From Thamnidium elegans (Eukaryota > Mucoromycota > Mucoromycetes > Mucorales > Mucoraceae): a stretch of 64,000 nt of DNA. The translations under genes were made by a program, and so were the position numbers. The notes under the pieces were generated by a model, which saw only the letters and a list, made by a program, of their open reading frames with translations, was not told the origin of the DNA and did not search any database. The DNA lies in the NCBI GenBank assembly GCA_025201345.1, contig JAIXMG010000003.1:186001-250000 (forward strand), in the 5' to 3' direction. This document shows positions 32,906 to 43,747 of this stretch, piece by piece (the stretch's first letter is position 1; each line of letters begins with the position of its first letter).

Positions 32906-34458
32906 TTAAATCAAGTAAAGAGTAAAAGCCAAGCCAAGAAGAGTTGCCATGGTGTTACTCTTGGTCATACTGGACTCAGATTTGGAGGAATCGACGTTGT
33001 TATTGTTGCCATTACTGTCGCTATTGGTATTGTCACCAGATGTGTTAGTAACTGTTGCATTTGAACTTATGGCACCTGCAATACCAATACGGTTTAGTTC
33101 TGCATCATATACTTGATATACACTTCTTAATAACGACTCTCCAATAAATATAGTGCCTGCAGTGGGTACAATACCGAACATACAGACCGATGCAGTTGAC
33201 ACTTGTTCAGTATCCATAGGAAAGATAAGATCGGCGATAGGAACGCTCATAATAATAGGTGTAGCACTAATCTCGGCAGTGGTAGACATAACTACTTCGA
33301 TTCTTGTGTTTTCCTTAGCCATTGAGCACCTAATTTGGAAATAGTTATTGACTTTATCGTATGCTACATTGGCCTTTCCAACTGCGGCAACAATAATTGG
33401 CTCCAATACAGTAGTAGGAAGATAACTTAAAGTGGTTCCAGTGTCAAATACAAATGGAACAGTGTTATCAAACTTGACTTGAATTTCTTTTTGTACCCCA
33501 TTTTTCACAGAAATGCCTTGACCATACACTTGCCAAAATCCAAAATCACTAACGGTTTCTAAAGTTTGAGTTCGTCGATCTGTTTTAACCACGGGAAGAT
33601 AAGCAATATCTCCAGTATATTTGGTTTCGTCAACACCGCCAAAGATAATCTCGCCAGAGTTACCATATGATTCAGCATTATTCAAAAAAATGGAAAAGAT
33701 GTTTTTGGAAATTTTGTTTTGTGCTTTTAAATTGAAAAAGAATGGGTTGTACTGTTTATTTACAGAGGCTGTAAGGAACGGATAGCCTAAGCCAAAGATA
33801 CCATCCATTCTAAAATCGGTTCCATATGTACTAGAGTTATCGCCGCTGCTGATGGTAGGTGTGTACGATGATCCTTCTAATGTTTGAACATCAGTTAAAA
33901 TGTTTTGTGTTGTATCTACATATCCAAATTTTTGATTTTCAATTGTGGCGCCTGCGATTGTAATCGTATCAGTGGCGTATGTTCCATGTGCATTACCAAT
34001 ACCATATGTAATATTGAAAGGTTCGGTCGATGGTACAAAAGTGCTCGATTTTTTTTCATCGAATCGAGCAAGTGGACAAACTAATTTCGGACAAAGCGAA
34101 CCGGGAATCCAAAGATCGGCGCTATTGTTTTATAAAAAAAAATTTTGGTCAATGTTTTGAAATTTCGAAATTTTAACCTTTTTTTTTTTGTTTTTTGTTT
34201 TCTGTTTTTATTTATTAATTACCTGCCAGTATCTAATGCTAACTCAAAATTTTGAGGTGGTGTTCCAACTTGGACATTAATCAAATAGATAGATCCATAG
34301 TCGTTATAAAGATTAGTGTCACGTTTATGATGTATTCCTCTTAACGTCGTATGTTTTTTTGTCATGGGTACCCTTAAAAGGGTAAGTTCTTCTTGTGCAA
34401 AGACTGTATTAGTCGCAGCCAACGAAATTAGCAAAACAGCCGCATATTGAATCTTCAT
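32906..34458 (-). CDS. secreted, probably GPI-anchored pepsin-like aspartyl protease (yapsin type)
   Basis: Two exons, 34458-34223 and 34121-32906, joined inside the first active site to give 483 residues. Signal peptide MKIQYAAVLLISLAATNTVF, a propeptide with basic residues (GIHHKRD, a possible Kex2 site), then INVQVGTPPQNFELALDTGS with catalytic motif DTGSADLW, the FGLGYPF region, and the second catalytic motif VFDTGTTLSYLP at the usual distance. A Ser/Asn-rich low-complexity stretch (SDSNGNNNNVDSSKSESS) and a hydrophobic C-terminus (MATLLGLAFTLYLI) suggest GPI attachment. Such enzymes act at the plasma membrane or wall in processing and wall maintenance. Both Asp residues are intact. Its 3' end faces the pacC promoter, which may couple the two. 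Confidence 0.92.
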
Positions 34459-36184
34459 TTTATTATTTTTTTTATTTTAAAAAAAATAAAAAGAGAATGG
34501 AGAAAAAAGGGACGGGGGGGGGAGGATAAAAAAAGATAGTGAAAGTTATACCACCGAAATTCCATGTTACAATGAAATTTCTTTGTGCGATATTAATGGT
34601 GACACATACTGTAATATGCTTTTTTTTTTCAACTGTAAGGTACCATCATATGAGGGTTTGAGCATACTTTTCCTCGTGTTTTTAACCCTATATGTTGCAA
34701 AATTGTACAGGCGAATCTAAGGAATTCTTTTTCGTACTGAATTGAGTCCTATATTTGGCATCTCTTTACATCATTATAAGATATAAACCTTTCCTTTTTT
34801 TTTTCTTGTCAATTAAACGATAATAATAATATATATTATCATTTAGGTTAGAGGAACAATTATTACAGTGTAATATAATATACAAATACTCTAACTAATT
34901 TCATCTCGAATTTCCTTACTGCTTTCTACTATACTTATAGTAAATACTATTAGAATATATCTCGCATTAATAAGTAATTACTAGATAATAAATAAAATAG
35001 ACTATTGCTTTTGTCTATTGTCTATTGTTTTTACTTGCAAATTATAAAAAAATAATATAAAAAAAAAACGTTACACTAAAGTGTCCAGTCTCAATCTCCA
35101 GGAATTTATGGTAGATTTTTCTATAAATTCTAATGGTATATTTAGCATAAATATAATCAGTTTTTACATCATATCCTTCCCTTAATCGAGTAAAAAGTAG
35201 TATATATATATATTATGAAATATCAAACGGCCAATTGTCAAAAATAAAATAAAATAAGAGAGCTTTTTATTCAACTATTGTTCAACTCGTACTACAGTAC
35301 ACACTTCCTTTAAAAGGCAACTTCACCCTACAAATTACCCCTTTTTTTCTTTGTGGTCTTTTTTTTAAAAAAAAAACGTCTGTTTTCTCACTAGTCTTAT
35401 GTATCTTTGATGAAAGGTACTCCAGCGTACTCGGACATACAATTATATAAAATTAGAGAAAAACTCAGTATGCTCCCCCCCCCCTTTTATTTCTTAGCAT
35501 ATCACTCTATCTAAATCAAAGTGACTCATCAGGTACTTGAACACAATTTAATTGGACAAACAAGGAAAAGTCAGTTCTCTTTCAGCCACTTCAAAAGCAT
35601 ATAGCTATATCATAACATTCAAAGAAAAAAAATATATCCTAAAATGAAAAATGTATAACTAAACGTACCGATATGTTGATTTATCGATATCCACATTGAC
35701 TCTGCTGTCAACCCTTATCTGCACGTGTGGTGATATAAGAAGATAAGTACCTTAAATGGGTAATTCGCTAGTTATGTCAATTTCCTCCCTTTGTTCGACG
35801 CTAAATTTCAAAGCTCAAGAGACCTAATAAAGGGACCTGTAATTGTATAATTTTAAACATTATAAGACTTTACGTACTCCTTCAGTACACTTTCTTTCTC
35901 TCTCTTTCGTTATGCTGTAGTATTACGTGAGTTGTGCAAAATAATTTGAATTTCCGCGTTCACAGCCTATGAATATCCTCCATCAAGATTGAACAAAAAT
36001 GACTTAGGATCAGTCACCAATCATATCGCTAGTTGTGCAAAAGACTCACCTTTATTTCTACTTGACGTAAAGAGTTTTTTGCATTTCTTTTTTTTTCTTT
36101 CTTTTCAGTTTCTTTTAAAAATCCATTTTTTTTTTACCCCTCCCTACTCTTTTTTGTTTCTTTAACAACTTTACATTAAAAAAA
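34459..36184 (+). other. long divergent intergenic region, no gene seen
   Basis: About 1.7 kb between the protease and ILV3 start codons, holding both promoters. It contains homopolymer runs, a C-run near 35476-35484 and a direct repeat of GTCTATT near 35014-35028. No reading frame, tRNA or structured RNA that I can support. Confidence 0.5.
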
Positions 36185-38296
36185 ATGGCCTCTAAACTTC
36201 TCTCGAGAGCAACACCTCTCGCAACACGTACTTTGTAAGTTATATACACATATGTCTATACAAAAGTGTACGAGATTAATTTTTTTTTATAATAGCCGCG
36301 ACGCTTCCAAGGCTGCACCTATCGGCCTTAGACATTATGCTTCTGATAACAAGAAAAAACTAAACAAGTATAGTTCTGTTATTACCCAACCCAAGAGTCA
36401 AGGTGCTTCTCAAGCCATGTGTAAGTATTTACGAAAAAAAGAGAGAGATAATATTTGGATTTAACGCGTAAAAATCAATTAGTATACGCAACTGGCTTAA
36501 CTGACGAAGATATGAACAAGGCTCAAGTTGGTATCGCTAGTGTGTAAGTATTTTGCAACTTTTTTTTTTTTAAAAAAAAAGCTGACACGTTTCCATAGTT
36601 GGTATGAAGGTAATCCTTGTAACATGCATCTTTTGGATTTAGCTGGCGAGGTTAAGAAGGGTGTTCAAAATGCTGGTCTTATCGGTTACCGTTTCAACAC
36701 TATTGGTGTTAGTGACGGTATCTCTATGGGTACTAGAGGTATGAGTTACTCTCTCCAATCCAGAGATTTGATTGCTGATAGTATTGAAACTGTAAGTTAC
36801 ATGCAAAAAAAAAAAGAGTGGACTTTATGAGAAACGTCTTTCATTTATTAATAATGATTTATATATAGGTCATGGGTGGTCAATGGTACGATGCTAATAT
36901 CTCTATTCCCGGTTGTGATAAAAACATGCCTGGTGTCTTGATGGCTATGGGTCGTGTCAACCGTCCCTCTTTGATGGTTTATGGTGGTACCATTAAGCCC
37001 GGTCAAAGTTGTGGTGGCGGCAAATTAGATATTGTCTCTGCTTTCCAAGCTTATGGTGAGTACGTTGCTGGTACCATTGATGAAGAGAAGCGTTACGATA
37101 TTATTCGTCATGCCTGTCCCGGTCCTGGTGCTTGCGGTGGTAGTAAGTATTTAAAATCATAATTATATCGTGTGGGATTAGTTATTAACTAAATAATAAT
37201 AATAGTGTATACTGCTAACACCATGGCCTCTGCTGCTGAAGCAATGGGTATGACTTTACCTTACTCTTCTTCCACTCCCGCTTCATACCCCGAAAAGATT
37301 GCGGAATGTCACAATGCTGGTCATGCTATTCTTAATCTTCTTGAAAAAAACATTTTGCCTCGCGACATTATGACCCGTGCCGCTCTTGAAAATGCTATGA
37401 TTCTTACTATGGTTCTTGGTGGTTCTACCAACGTTGTTCTTCACTTGATTGCTATTGCCAAGAGTGTCGGTGTCAAGTTAACTTTGGACGATTTCCAAGC
37501 TGCTAGTGACAAGTCTCCTTTCTTGGCTGATTTGAAGCCTAGTGGTAAGTACGTCATGGAAGATCTTCACGGTATTGGTGGTATCCCCGCTATTCTCAAG
37601 TATCTTATGGAAGAGAAGATGGTTGATGGTAATGTCATGACCGTCACCGGTAAATCTCTTGAAGAGAACCTTCATGCTCTTCCCGGTCTTCCTCAAGGTC
37701 AAGATATCATTCGTCCTCTTTCTAACCCTATCAAGGCCAGTGGTCATTTACAAATTCTTCGTGGTAACTTGGCTCCTGAGGGTTCTGTCGCAAAGATTAC
37801 TGGTAAGGAAGGTCTTAAGTTCACCGGTAAGGCTCGTGTTTTTGATGGTGAGGAAGACTTTATCAAGACTCTCGAGAAGAATGAGTTTAAGAAGGGTGAA
37901 AAGATTGTTGTTATCATTAAGAATGAAGGTCCTATTGGTGGTCCCGGTATGCGAGAGATGCTTAAGCCCTCTTCTGCCATCATGGGTGCTGGTTTAGGTA
38001 ACGATGTTGCACTTTTAACTGATGGTCGTTTCTCTGGCGGATCTCACGGTTTCATTATCGGTCACGTCTGTCCTGAAGCACAGGTCGGTGGACCCATTGG
38101 TTTGGTAAAGGACGGTGATGTTATCACTATCGATGCTGAGTCTCGTGAAATGAACTTGGAAGTTTCTGATGCCGAACTTGCTGAGCGTAAGAAGAACTTT
38201 GTTCCTCAACCTCCCAAATATACTCGTGGTGTCTTGGCAAGATACTGTATGACTGTTAAGAGTGCTAGTGAAGGTGCTGTTACTGACGAGTTGTAA
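36185..38296 (+). CDS. ILV3: mitochondrial dihydroxyacid dehydratase
   Basis: Six exons: 36185-36234, 36296-36420, 36483-36543, 36599-36791, 36869-37142 and 37206-38296; 597 residues. A cleavable mitochondrial presequence ([20 protein letters not shown], basic and Ser/Thr-rich) precedes the ILVD/EDD body: [94 protein letters not shown], and GPGMREML and [10 protein letters not shown] near the end. The Cys residues in NPCN, PGCDKN and GACGG bind the iron-sulfur cluster. It catalyses the dehydration step in valine, isoleucine and CoA-precursor synthesis in the mitochondrial matrix. Codons are strongly biased to GGT, GCT and AAG compared with neighbours, as expected for high expression. The length matches the family. 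Confidence 0.96.
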
Positions 38297-38962
38297 TTAT
38301 AAAACAAAAAACATTCCCCTATATCTGTATAATAAACATTAAAATTGAATAACTTCATATACTTTTTAAACGGTTTCGAACAAATGGGAAATCTCTTTAT
38401 TATATTTATTCTAGACTATGTGTACATCCTTTTAACCATATTCTCGCCAAACCCAATAATTCTTAATTGGGGACAAAATTTAATTTTAACAATAGTAACA
38501 CGAAAGAAAGTGCATTGTCTTCTGTCAGCGACTAATGCAGAAATTACTTATAAATTATTTTAGCCCAAGTTTAAGTAGTTTGTTTCAAGTATATTATGTT
38601 TAGTTTTGCGATGTTTAATTACACAAATACTACTTGTAATTGAATGTTTCCTTTTTAAGAAGGTTTTTAATCACAAGAAAAATATAAAAAGAGAAAAAAT
38701 AAAAAGACTCGAACAACTAAGGCTTCAAAGTAATAAAATAAAAGATAGTTTTTTAAGTAAGATAAATGTCTGAAGAATTTTATTTAAAGGGGGAAAAGTT
38801 GACTCTATTCATACAATCATCGCTAGGACAGGTTATTACACTAGATGTGCTTCAGTGATATAAAAAGTATTACTAAAAAAAAAGATGTATATTTAATACC
38901 CATGTATTAATTTAGTGCTTTTATATTGTGCGATACTTACTCCTCTAGATCATATACTTTTT
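38297..38962 (+). other. intergenic, ILV3 3' flank
   Basis: About 670 bp, AT-rich, with no protein-like frame or repeat that I recognise; the duplicated block begins at 38963. Confidence 0.45.
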
Positions 38963-39040
38963 TAAAGTAGTAAAAATATAAAAGGGTCCCAATATCTATA
39001 CGATATTACAGTCGGGTGGAGCCTATTTGAGAAAGAAGTA
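38963..39040 (+). repeat. dispersed repeat, block A, copy 1
   Basis: This stretch and 39348-39430 are diverged copies. Shared words include TAAAGTAGTAAA, CATCTATACGGTATTACAG (copy 1 has ATATCTATACGATATTACAG) and GTCGGGTGGAGC, ending AAGAAGTA. Copy spacing is about 385-390 bp. A second conserved block follows each copy, near 39266-39335 and 39499-39570 (both with AAGATATA, AACAATAGAAAAAA and ACTGGTA). Together they look like a two-copy duplication, copy 1 of which carries the insertion listed at 39049-39205. Confidence 0.65.
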
Positions 39041-39048
39041 CAATAACG

Positions 39049-39205
39049 GCTCTATTTAAGGGTATTCGATTTAAGGATAGGTTCTATTTAAGGGCGGATT
39101 TCTCCAGGACACCTTCTTCCGTCCCCCACTTCAACACCACTATTATCGCTAATAATCGATTAAAGGGTAGATTTCCAGAGAATTTCAGCCACCCTTAAAT
39201 AGAGC
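39049..39205. mobile_element. MITE-like insertion bounded by 15-bp inverted repeats
   Basis: GCTCTATTTAAGGGT at 39049-39063 and its exact reverse complement ACCCTTAAATAGAGC at 39191-39205 enclose 127 bp. The copy of the surrounding duplication at 39348-39570 lacks a matching interior of this kind, consistent with insertion into copy 1. No coding sequence. A clear target-site duplication is not visible, so it may be partial or old. Small non-autonomous DNA elements of this size and form are common in fungi; the assignment is by structure only. Confidence 0.45.
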
Positions 39206-39347
39206 AGCTACTATACTCTCGTAAGGGTACAAATAAAACAAGAACACTATAAAAAAGCAGAATAATAAAAGAATATAAGATATAAGCTCGTTTAAAAGAT
39301 TAACAATAGAAAAAATACTTACTGGTAGGGCGCGTCCGAATTTTATG

Positions 39348-39430
39348 TAAAGTAGTAAACACAAAAAAGAAAGAGAGCCCAACATCTATACGGTATTACA
39401 GTCGGGTGGAGCATATTTAAGCAAGAAGTA
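39348..39430 (+). repeat. dispersed repeat, block A, copy 2
   Basis: Diverged copy of 38963-39040; shared core GTCGGGTGGAGC at 39401-39412 and TAAAGTAGTAAA at 39348-39359. See copy 1. Beyond about 39430 the sequence differs from copy 1 until the second conserved block near 39499. Confidence 0.65.
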
Positions 39431-39570
39431 TTGTACGGAAGTTGCTTTGAACCTTATCCTTTTGTAAGACAAAAACGCTAAAAAAAAATAAAGAAGATAG
39501 TAAAAGAGTACAAGATATAGGCCTGCTTAAAACATGAACAATAGAAAAAAAAATACATACTGGTATACAT

Positions 39571-40253
39571 TATAAAAATGAAAAAGATAAAGAGAAAGAG
39601 AAAGAGAAAGAAAAGTGATTATTTATTCTATAGAATAAATAGTAGATCACTTTCATTATTCATGATAAAATAGGGGGTTTATTTGTTGTTGTTCTTTTAA
39701 TGTCGTCCCGTCTGTCCTTTTTTCTATTCTTTATAATCAGTTGCAAGTTTTCATATTTACTTTCTAAGTAATTTATAAATAAATAAAAATGTAGTTAGTC
39801 GTTGCTGAAAGATAACAAAATAACAGCATGTTCCCTCTGTATCAATGCTTATTACGAGACAAAAAAATATGTGAAGTTTTGTAAGTAATTCTCAAAATTA
39901 AAGGGCAACCAGTTTTATAAGATGAACTTAGTCTTTTGGCGCTTCAATCAGGGTTTAACAATCTTGAAAAAAAAAGCCATACAGAAAATGTTTATTTTAA
40001 AGTTCTGAAAAAAAAAGGTCATTGTACAGTAGTTTTTGGAATAGGGAAGATCGCCCAACAAAGTATATTACCAAGAACCTATCATCTATTAAACGATATA
40101 TCAAAATTTGGAACTACTGTACTGCGTTGTTTCTTTTTTATCTTCTTAAAAGTTATTTCGAACTCAATATATAAAACAGTGGTCGCAAAAAATTGTAATT
40201 TTTTAGCCCCCAGCTTAAAAAAAAAAAGCTTTTCTTCTTTCTTCACTTTAAAA
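39571..40253 (+). other. intergenic with DEAD-box gene leader
   Basis: About 680 bp with a GA-rich tract near 39590-39617. The helicase frame stays open upstream of its ATG (40254) back to about 39936, but that part lacks a matching ATG and reads as low-complexity sequence, so I treat it as leader rather than coding. Confidence 0.45.
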
Positions 40254-41840
40254 ATGATATCCATTGTAAATTCATCAAAGCTCAAAGTAACACCAACAAC
40301 TTTGGAATCTTGTATTCGATTATTCTCAGCCACATCCATAGCGTCATCCAAACGTACTGCCCTAAAAAAACCTAACGTAAATTCTTTGACAAAGCATTTA
40401 CGACCTGACGGTTTAAACGGTCGAGAACGTCGTGACTTGTTAAAAGCCGCCTTAAAGTCCAACAAACCCCGTAGTACATCCAATGCACCTTACGTACCTG
40501 TCAAGAGACGTTTAGAAACCATCAGTTCCACCCTTCCTTCTATCCTCAACACCCGTAACAATCCCGATCTGGTTACTGAAGAACAACCTAGCAATGCTAA
40601 ACAATTAGCTGCATTCTTGGCCACACAAACATTTGAAGACTTGAATTTAAGTTCAGAGACTATCTTGGCTGCTAAACTTGCCTTGAACGCCAACAACAAT
40701 GCAGTCGATCCTAAACCCACCGAGATTCAAGCATTGGCTATTCCTCAATTATTAGATCGTCGTAAGCGTCATGTCCTTGTTGCTGCGGAAACAGGTTCCG
40801 GAAAGACACTTGCTTATTTATTACCAGTCATTGATATGTTGAAGGCCGATGAAAAGAGAAAAGGTAACCCAAAGAGAAGATTAGATCATCCTCGTGCTAT
40901 TATATTGGTCCCTACTCGAGAATTGGTAGCTCAAGTTGTTAAGAGTTGTAAGCAGTTGAGTCATGTGACAAAATTTAGAGCTGTTGGATTAGGTGGTCGT
41001 ACACCTAGAAGTCAAGTATCTGAATTATTGGCTAGCGCACCTGTTGATATCTTGGTAACTACGCCTACAACACTTGTTTCATATACAAAGGATGGTACCT
41101 TATCATTAGCCGATACACGTTATTTAATTATTGATGAAGCCGATTCGTTATTTGATGCTGGATGGGGAGACGATTGTCGTACAATTATTCAACGTATTCA
41201 AGATGTATCTGCAAAGACAGGTGTACCCGAAAAGATTACGATTGTTTCAGCAACCTTACCACGCTCTGTACATAACGCATTAGATCAATTGTTCCCTAAA
41301 ATGGTCAAGATCACAACACCTTCTTTACATAAAGCATTACCCAACTTGAAGCAATCATTTGTAGATCTTCAAAGATTCCAAGGCAATCGACAATTAGCAT
41401 TATTAGAAGTATTAAAGAAGAATATCAAGGATGATAAAACACTTGTGTTCTGTAATACTAAAAAATCAGTGGAGATTTTACACAAGTTTTTACAAACAAA
41501 GAATTTAGAAGCATTAGCGTTATATAAGGATGCACCCATGGATAGAACAGAGTCATTAGAATTGTTCTCTAAACCAAAGGTGGTAGATGGTGAAGAAGGC
41601 ATTGTGGATCATAATGTGTTGATTAGTACGGATATTGCGTCTCGTGGTATTGATACTACCTTTGTAGACCATGTTGTGTTGTATGATTTCCCTACTTCAG
41701 TCGTTGATTATTTACATAGAGTTGGACGTACTGCTCGTGCTGGACAAACAGGAAAAGCCACTTCTTTAATTGGACGTAAAGACCGTATGATGTCTGATCG
41801 TATTCGTAGATCTATTCGTGATGGTACTGTCATGACATAA
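40254..41840 (+). CDS. DEAD-box ATP-dependent RNA helicase, probably mitochondrial (MRH4/DDX28-like)
   Basis: Single exon; ATG 40254 gives 528 residues. The N-terminus (MISIVNSSKLKVTPTTLESC then IRLFSATSIASSKRTALKK) is basic and Ser/Thr-rich, as in mitochondrial presequences. Helicase motifs in order: Q-motif PTEIQALAIPQLL, motif I AAETGSGKT, Ia PTRELVAQ, GG as LGGRTPRS, Ib TPTTLV, II LIIDEADSLFD, III SATLP, IV LVFCNTKKS, V ISTDIASRGID and VI HRVGRTARAGQTG. All ATPase and RNA-contact motifs are intact, so it should be active. Mrh4 and DDX28 act in assembly of the large mitochondrial ribosomal subunit; that role is inferred from the targeting signal and overall look, not proven. The first 320 nt of the open frame before the ATG are ignored. 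Confidence 0.85.
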   Translation: MISIVNSSKLKVTPTTLESCIRLFSATSIASSKRTALKKPNVNSLTKHLRPDGLNGRERRDLLKAALKSNKPRSTSNAPYVPVKRRLETISSTLPSILNTRNNPDLVTEEQPSNAKQLAAFLATQTFEDLNLSSETILAAKLALNANNNAVDPKPTEIQALAIPQLLDRRKRHVLVAAETGSGKTLAYLLPVIDMLKADEKRKGNPKRRLDHPRAIILVPTRELVAQVVKSCKQLSHVTKFRAVGLGGRTPRSQVSELLASAPVDILVTTPTTLVSYTKDGTLSLADTRYLIIDEADSLFDAGWGDDCRTIIQRIQDVSAKTGVPEKITIVSATLPRSVHNALDQLFPKMVKITTPSLHKALPNLKQSFVDLQRFQGNRQLALLEVLKKNIKDDKTLVFCNTKKSVEILHKFLQTKNLEALALYKDAPMDRTESLELFSKPKVVDGEEGIVDHNVLISTDIASRGIDTTFVDHVVLYDFPTSVVDYLHRVGRTARAGQTGKATSLIGRKDRMMSDRIRRSIRDGTVMT

Positions 41841-42327
41841 AACAATTTACTTTAATAAAGATATAAATGTGTGTATTATATAAATGGTGGCTACATTTCT
41901 TAAATTAGAGGCTTAAATATCATTTTACACGGGTTCGATTACTTTTTTTAAAATGTCTCTATTTTTACTCTTTTAAAAAATAAGGAAAATGGTTTAATAC
42001 ATAGTTTCGTTGCTTTACTTATTATAATATAGAGCCATTCTATTAATCTAGTACAAAAGAGCCTGATATATACTAGTTGTTTGTTTATTTTAGCTTTCTA
42101 TGATGTTTGGTAGTTTTTTTTTTTTTTTTTTTTTCTTCTTAAACCAGTAATCAGTAACACTTTGGGGTGTACCAGTAAAAACGGCTAATTGGACAACCGC
42201 TGATCCGGGTTGGGTGATTTTTTTTTTCTTTTTCTTTTTCTTTTTGTATATTGTGTGTGGGTGTTTTTGTATATATATTTACATATTATTATAATCGTTT
42301 TATAAAAGAAATAATAAAATAAAAAAG
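41841..42327 (+). other. intergenic, no gene seen
   Basis: About 490 bp with a T-run near 42115-42134 and CT-rich sequence near 42220-42246 ahead of the next start codon. Promoter of the membrane protein gene presumably lies here. Confidence 0.45.
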
Positions 42328-43422
42328 ATGAGGCTACTATACTTGTCTCTTTTTTTACTTCAATCAGTTTCTTTAATTAAAGCCAATGAACATTTACCTT
42401 TTGAAAATGTTAAACCAACATCAACAGTTACCATTTTTCAAGATGAACAACAACAACAGCAACCTACCAATATTTATTCTTCAAACGATAAAAAACATGA
42501 CCGAAAAGATGTATCGACAAAGATAGATATTATTTATACGACCATCATAGTAGCCACCACTACATCTATACCTGATATTTATAACGTATCTGATACAAGT
42601 AATCCAGCTCAACAACAACAATCTGATAAAAATAAAAATAATAATAATAATATAGGTCCAACTTCCTCTATAAACGATCCCAATAAAAAAAGCAGCGTAG
42701 TAGATGATTTGGAAAAAGATAAACAAGCGTTAAAAAGGATGAGTACAATTTTATCATTAGTAGGTGGATTAGGTGTCATTGCTATTGTTGCAACTATTGT
42801 TATTTTCACCAGGATGAGATCAAGGCACAGAAAGCAACGAGAATTAGATGAAGAAGGAAATGAAGGTTCAACCTATGAATTAAGTAATGATGTTGATAGA
42901 CCGGATACAATCCATTCTTCTAATAATTCAACAAATAATAACAACAATAACGATACTGGACCAGAAGAAGAATCAGTATCCTCTATTTCTACCAATTCAA
43001 ATGATATTGATCAACCATTAATTGAACCATCAGCACCACCAGCACTATCCATTATTGACGAAGGAAATAGACATTCAATAATAAATAAAGAAGCACTTTT
43101 ACATAATCGACGTAACGTGATCTCAATGAGTTCTCAAAGAAGTGCTCCCTCGCCTTCTGCTCCAACTGCAAAAGAATTAGATGCTATGGTAGATGAACAA
43201 GGATCCAGTTCTTCAAGTGATAATGATAGCCATCATCATCATCCAACGAGTTCTACTACTCAACCATCCAATTGTAGTCGATGTGCTCCATCTATACTAA
43301 TAGCTCCCGAATTACCTCCACCCGCTTATACACCGAGTGCTCCACCTCATTATGCTTTACCTCAAGAACCAATAGTAATTGAATCACCTTTACAATCAAG
43401 GAGACATTCCTCAGGAGGATGA
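42328..43422 (+). CDS. single-pass type I membrane protein with PSAP and PPxY late-domain motifs; candidate Rsp5/ESCRT adaptor
   Basis: Single exon, 364 residues. Signal peptide MRLLYLSLFLLQSVSLIKA; an extracytoplasmic, Gln/Asn/Thr-rich segment of about 115 residues; one membrane helix at about 139-161 (LSLVGGLGVIAIVATIVIF) followed by stop-transfer basic residues RMRSRHRKQR; then a 200-residue cytoplasmic tail. The tail carries PSAP at 234-237, 276-279 and 336-339, and PPxY motifs PPAY (331-334) and PPHY (339-342). PSAP binds the UEV domain of Vps23/Tsg101 (ESCRT-I); PPxY binds WW domains of Nedd4/Rsp5 ligases. This layout, membrane anchor plus PPxY tail, is that of Rsp5 adaptors such as Sna3, Bsd2 or Ssh4, though no homology to those is visible. 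Function is inferred from motifs. Confidence 0.8.
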   Translation: MRLLYLSLFLLQSVSLIKANEHLPFENVKPTSTVTIFQDEQQQQQPTNIYSSNDKKHDRKDVSTKIDIIYTTIIVATTTSIPDIYNVSDTSNPAQQQQSDKNKNNNNNIGPTSSINDPNKKSSVVDDLEKDKQALKRMSTILSLVGGLGVIAIVATIVIFTRMRSRHRKQRELDEEGNEGSTYELSNDVDRPDTIHSSNNSTNNNNNNDTGPEEESVSSISTNSNDIDQPLIEPSAPPALSIIDEGNRHSIINKEALLHNRRNVISMSSQRSAPSPSAPTAKELDAMVDEQGSSSSSDNDSHHHHPTSSTTQPSNCSRCAPSILIAPELPPPAYTPSAPPHYALPQEPIVIESPLQSRRHSSGG

Positions 43423-43747
43423 TAATACTGGTATTATTTCTCTCTTTCTCTTTCTCACTAGTTTATACCCCCTCTCTTTTCTTGCTATAATTTTTTTTTT
43501 TTTTGTATATTTGTAAAATCATGTATTATCCCTCCTCCTCCTCCTCCTCCTCCTCCTTCTCCTTTCACTATTATTCAAATACTATTCTTTTTTTTAAAAA
43601 AAAATCTTTTTTAATTTGTGTCAGTAATTCCTCCTAGAGTTGGTACTCTCCCTTTTCTTTTTTTTTAAAAAAAAACATGTATAAAAAGAAGAACTTTTTA
43701 TTATTACCATTTTTTGTTGTTATCATTTTTTGTTTACATCAAAAATT
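43423..43747 (+). other. intergenic with CTC microsatellite
   Basis: About 325 bp holding the 3' end of the membrane-protein gene and the promoter of the small peptide gene. A (CTC/CCT)n microsatellite lies near 43530-43562. No gene seen. Confidence 0.5.

Noticed and set aside
35014..35040. Direct repeats GTCTATTG in the protease-ILV3 intergenic region
   Set aside because: Only two to three short copies in AT-rich DNA; no CRISPR-like spacing and no other structure.
39936..40253. Open frame upstream of the DEAD-box helicase, continuous with it for about 320 nt
   Set aside because: No ATG opens it; composition is low-complexity and it runs through A-rich repeats. The ATG at 40254 begins a mitochondrial-type presequence, so I start the gene there.
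41930..41945. GGGTTCGATT resembling a tRNA T-arm
   Set aside because: No complementary T-stem and no anticodon or acceptor arm at the correct distances; other such words were also unsupported.
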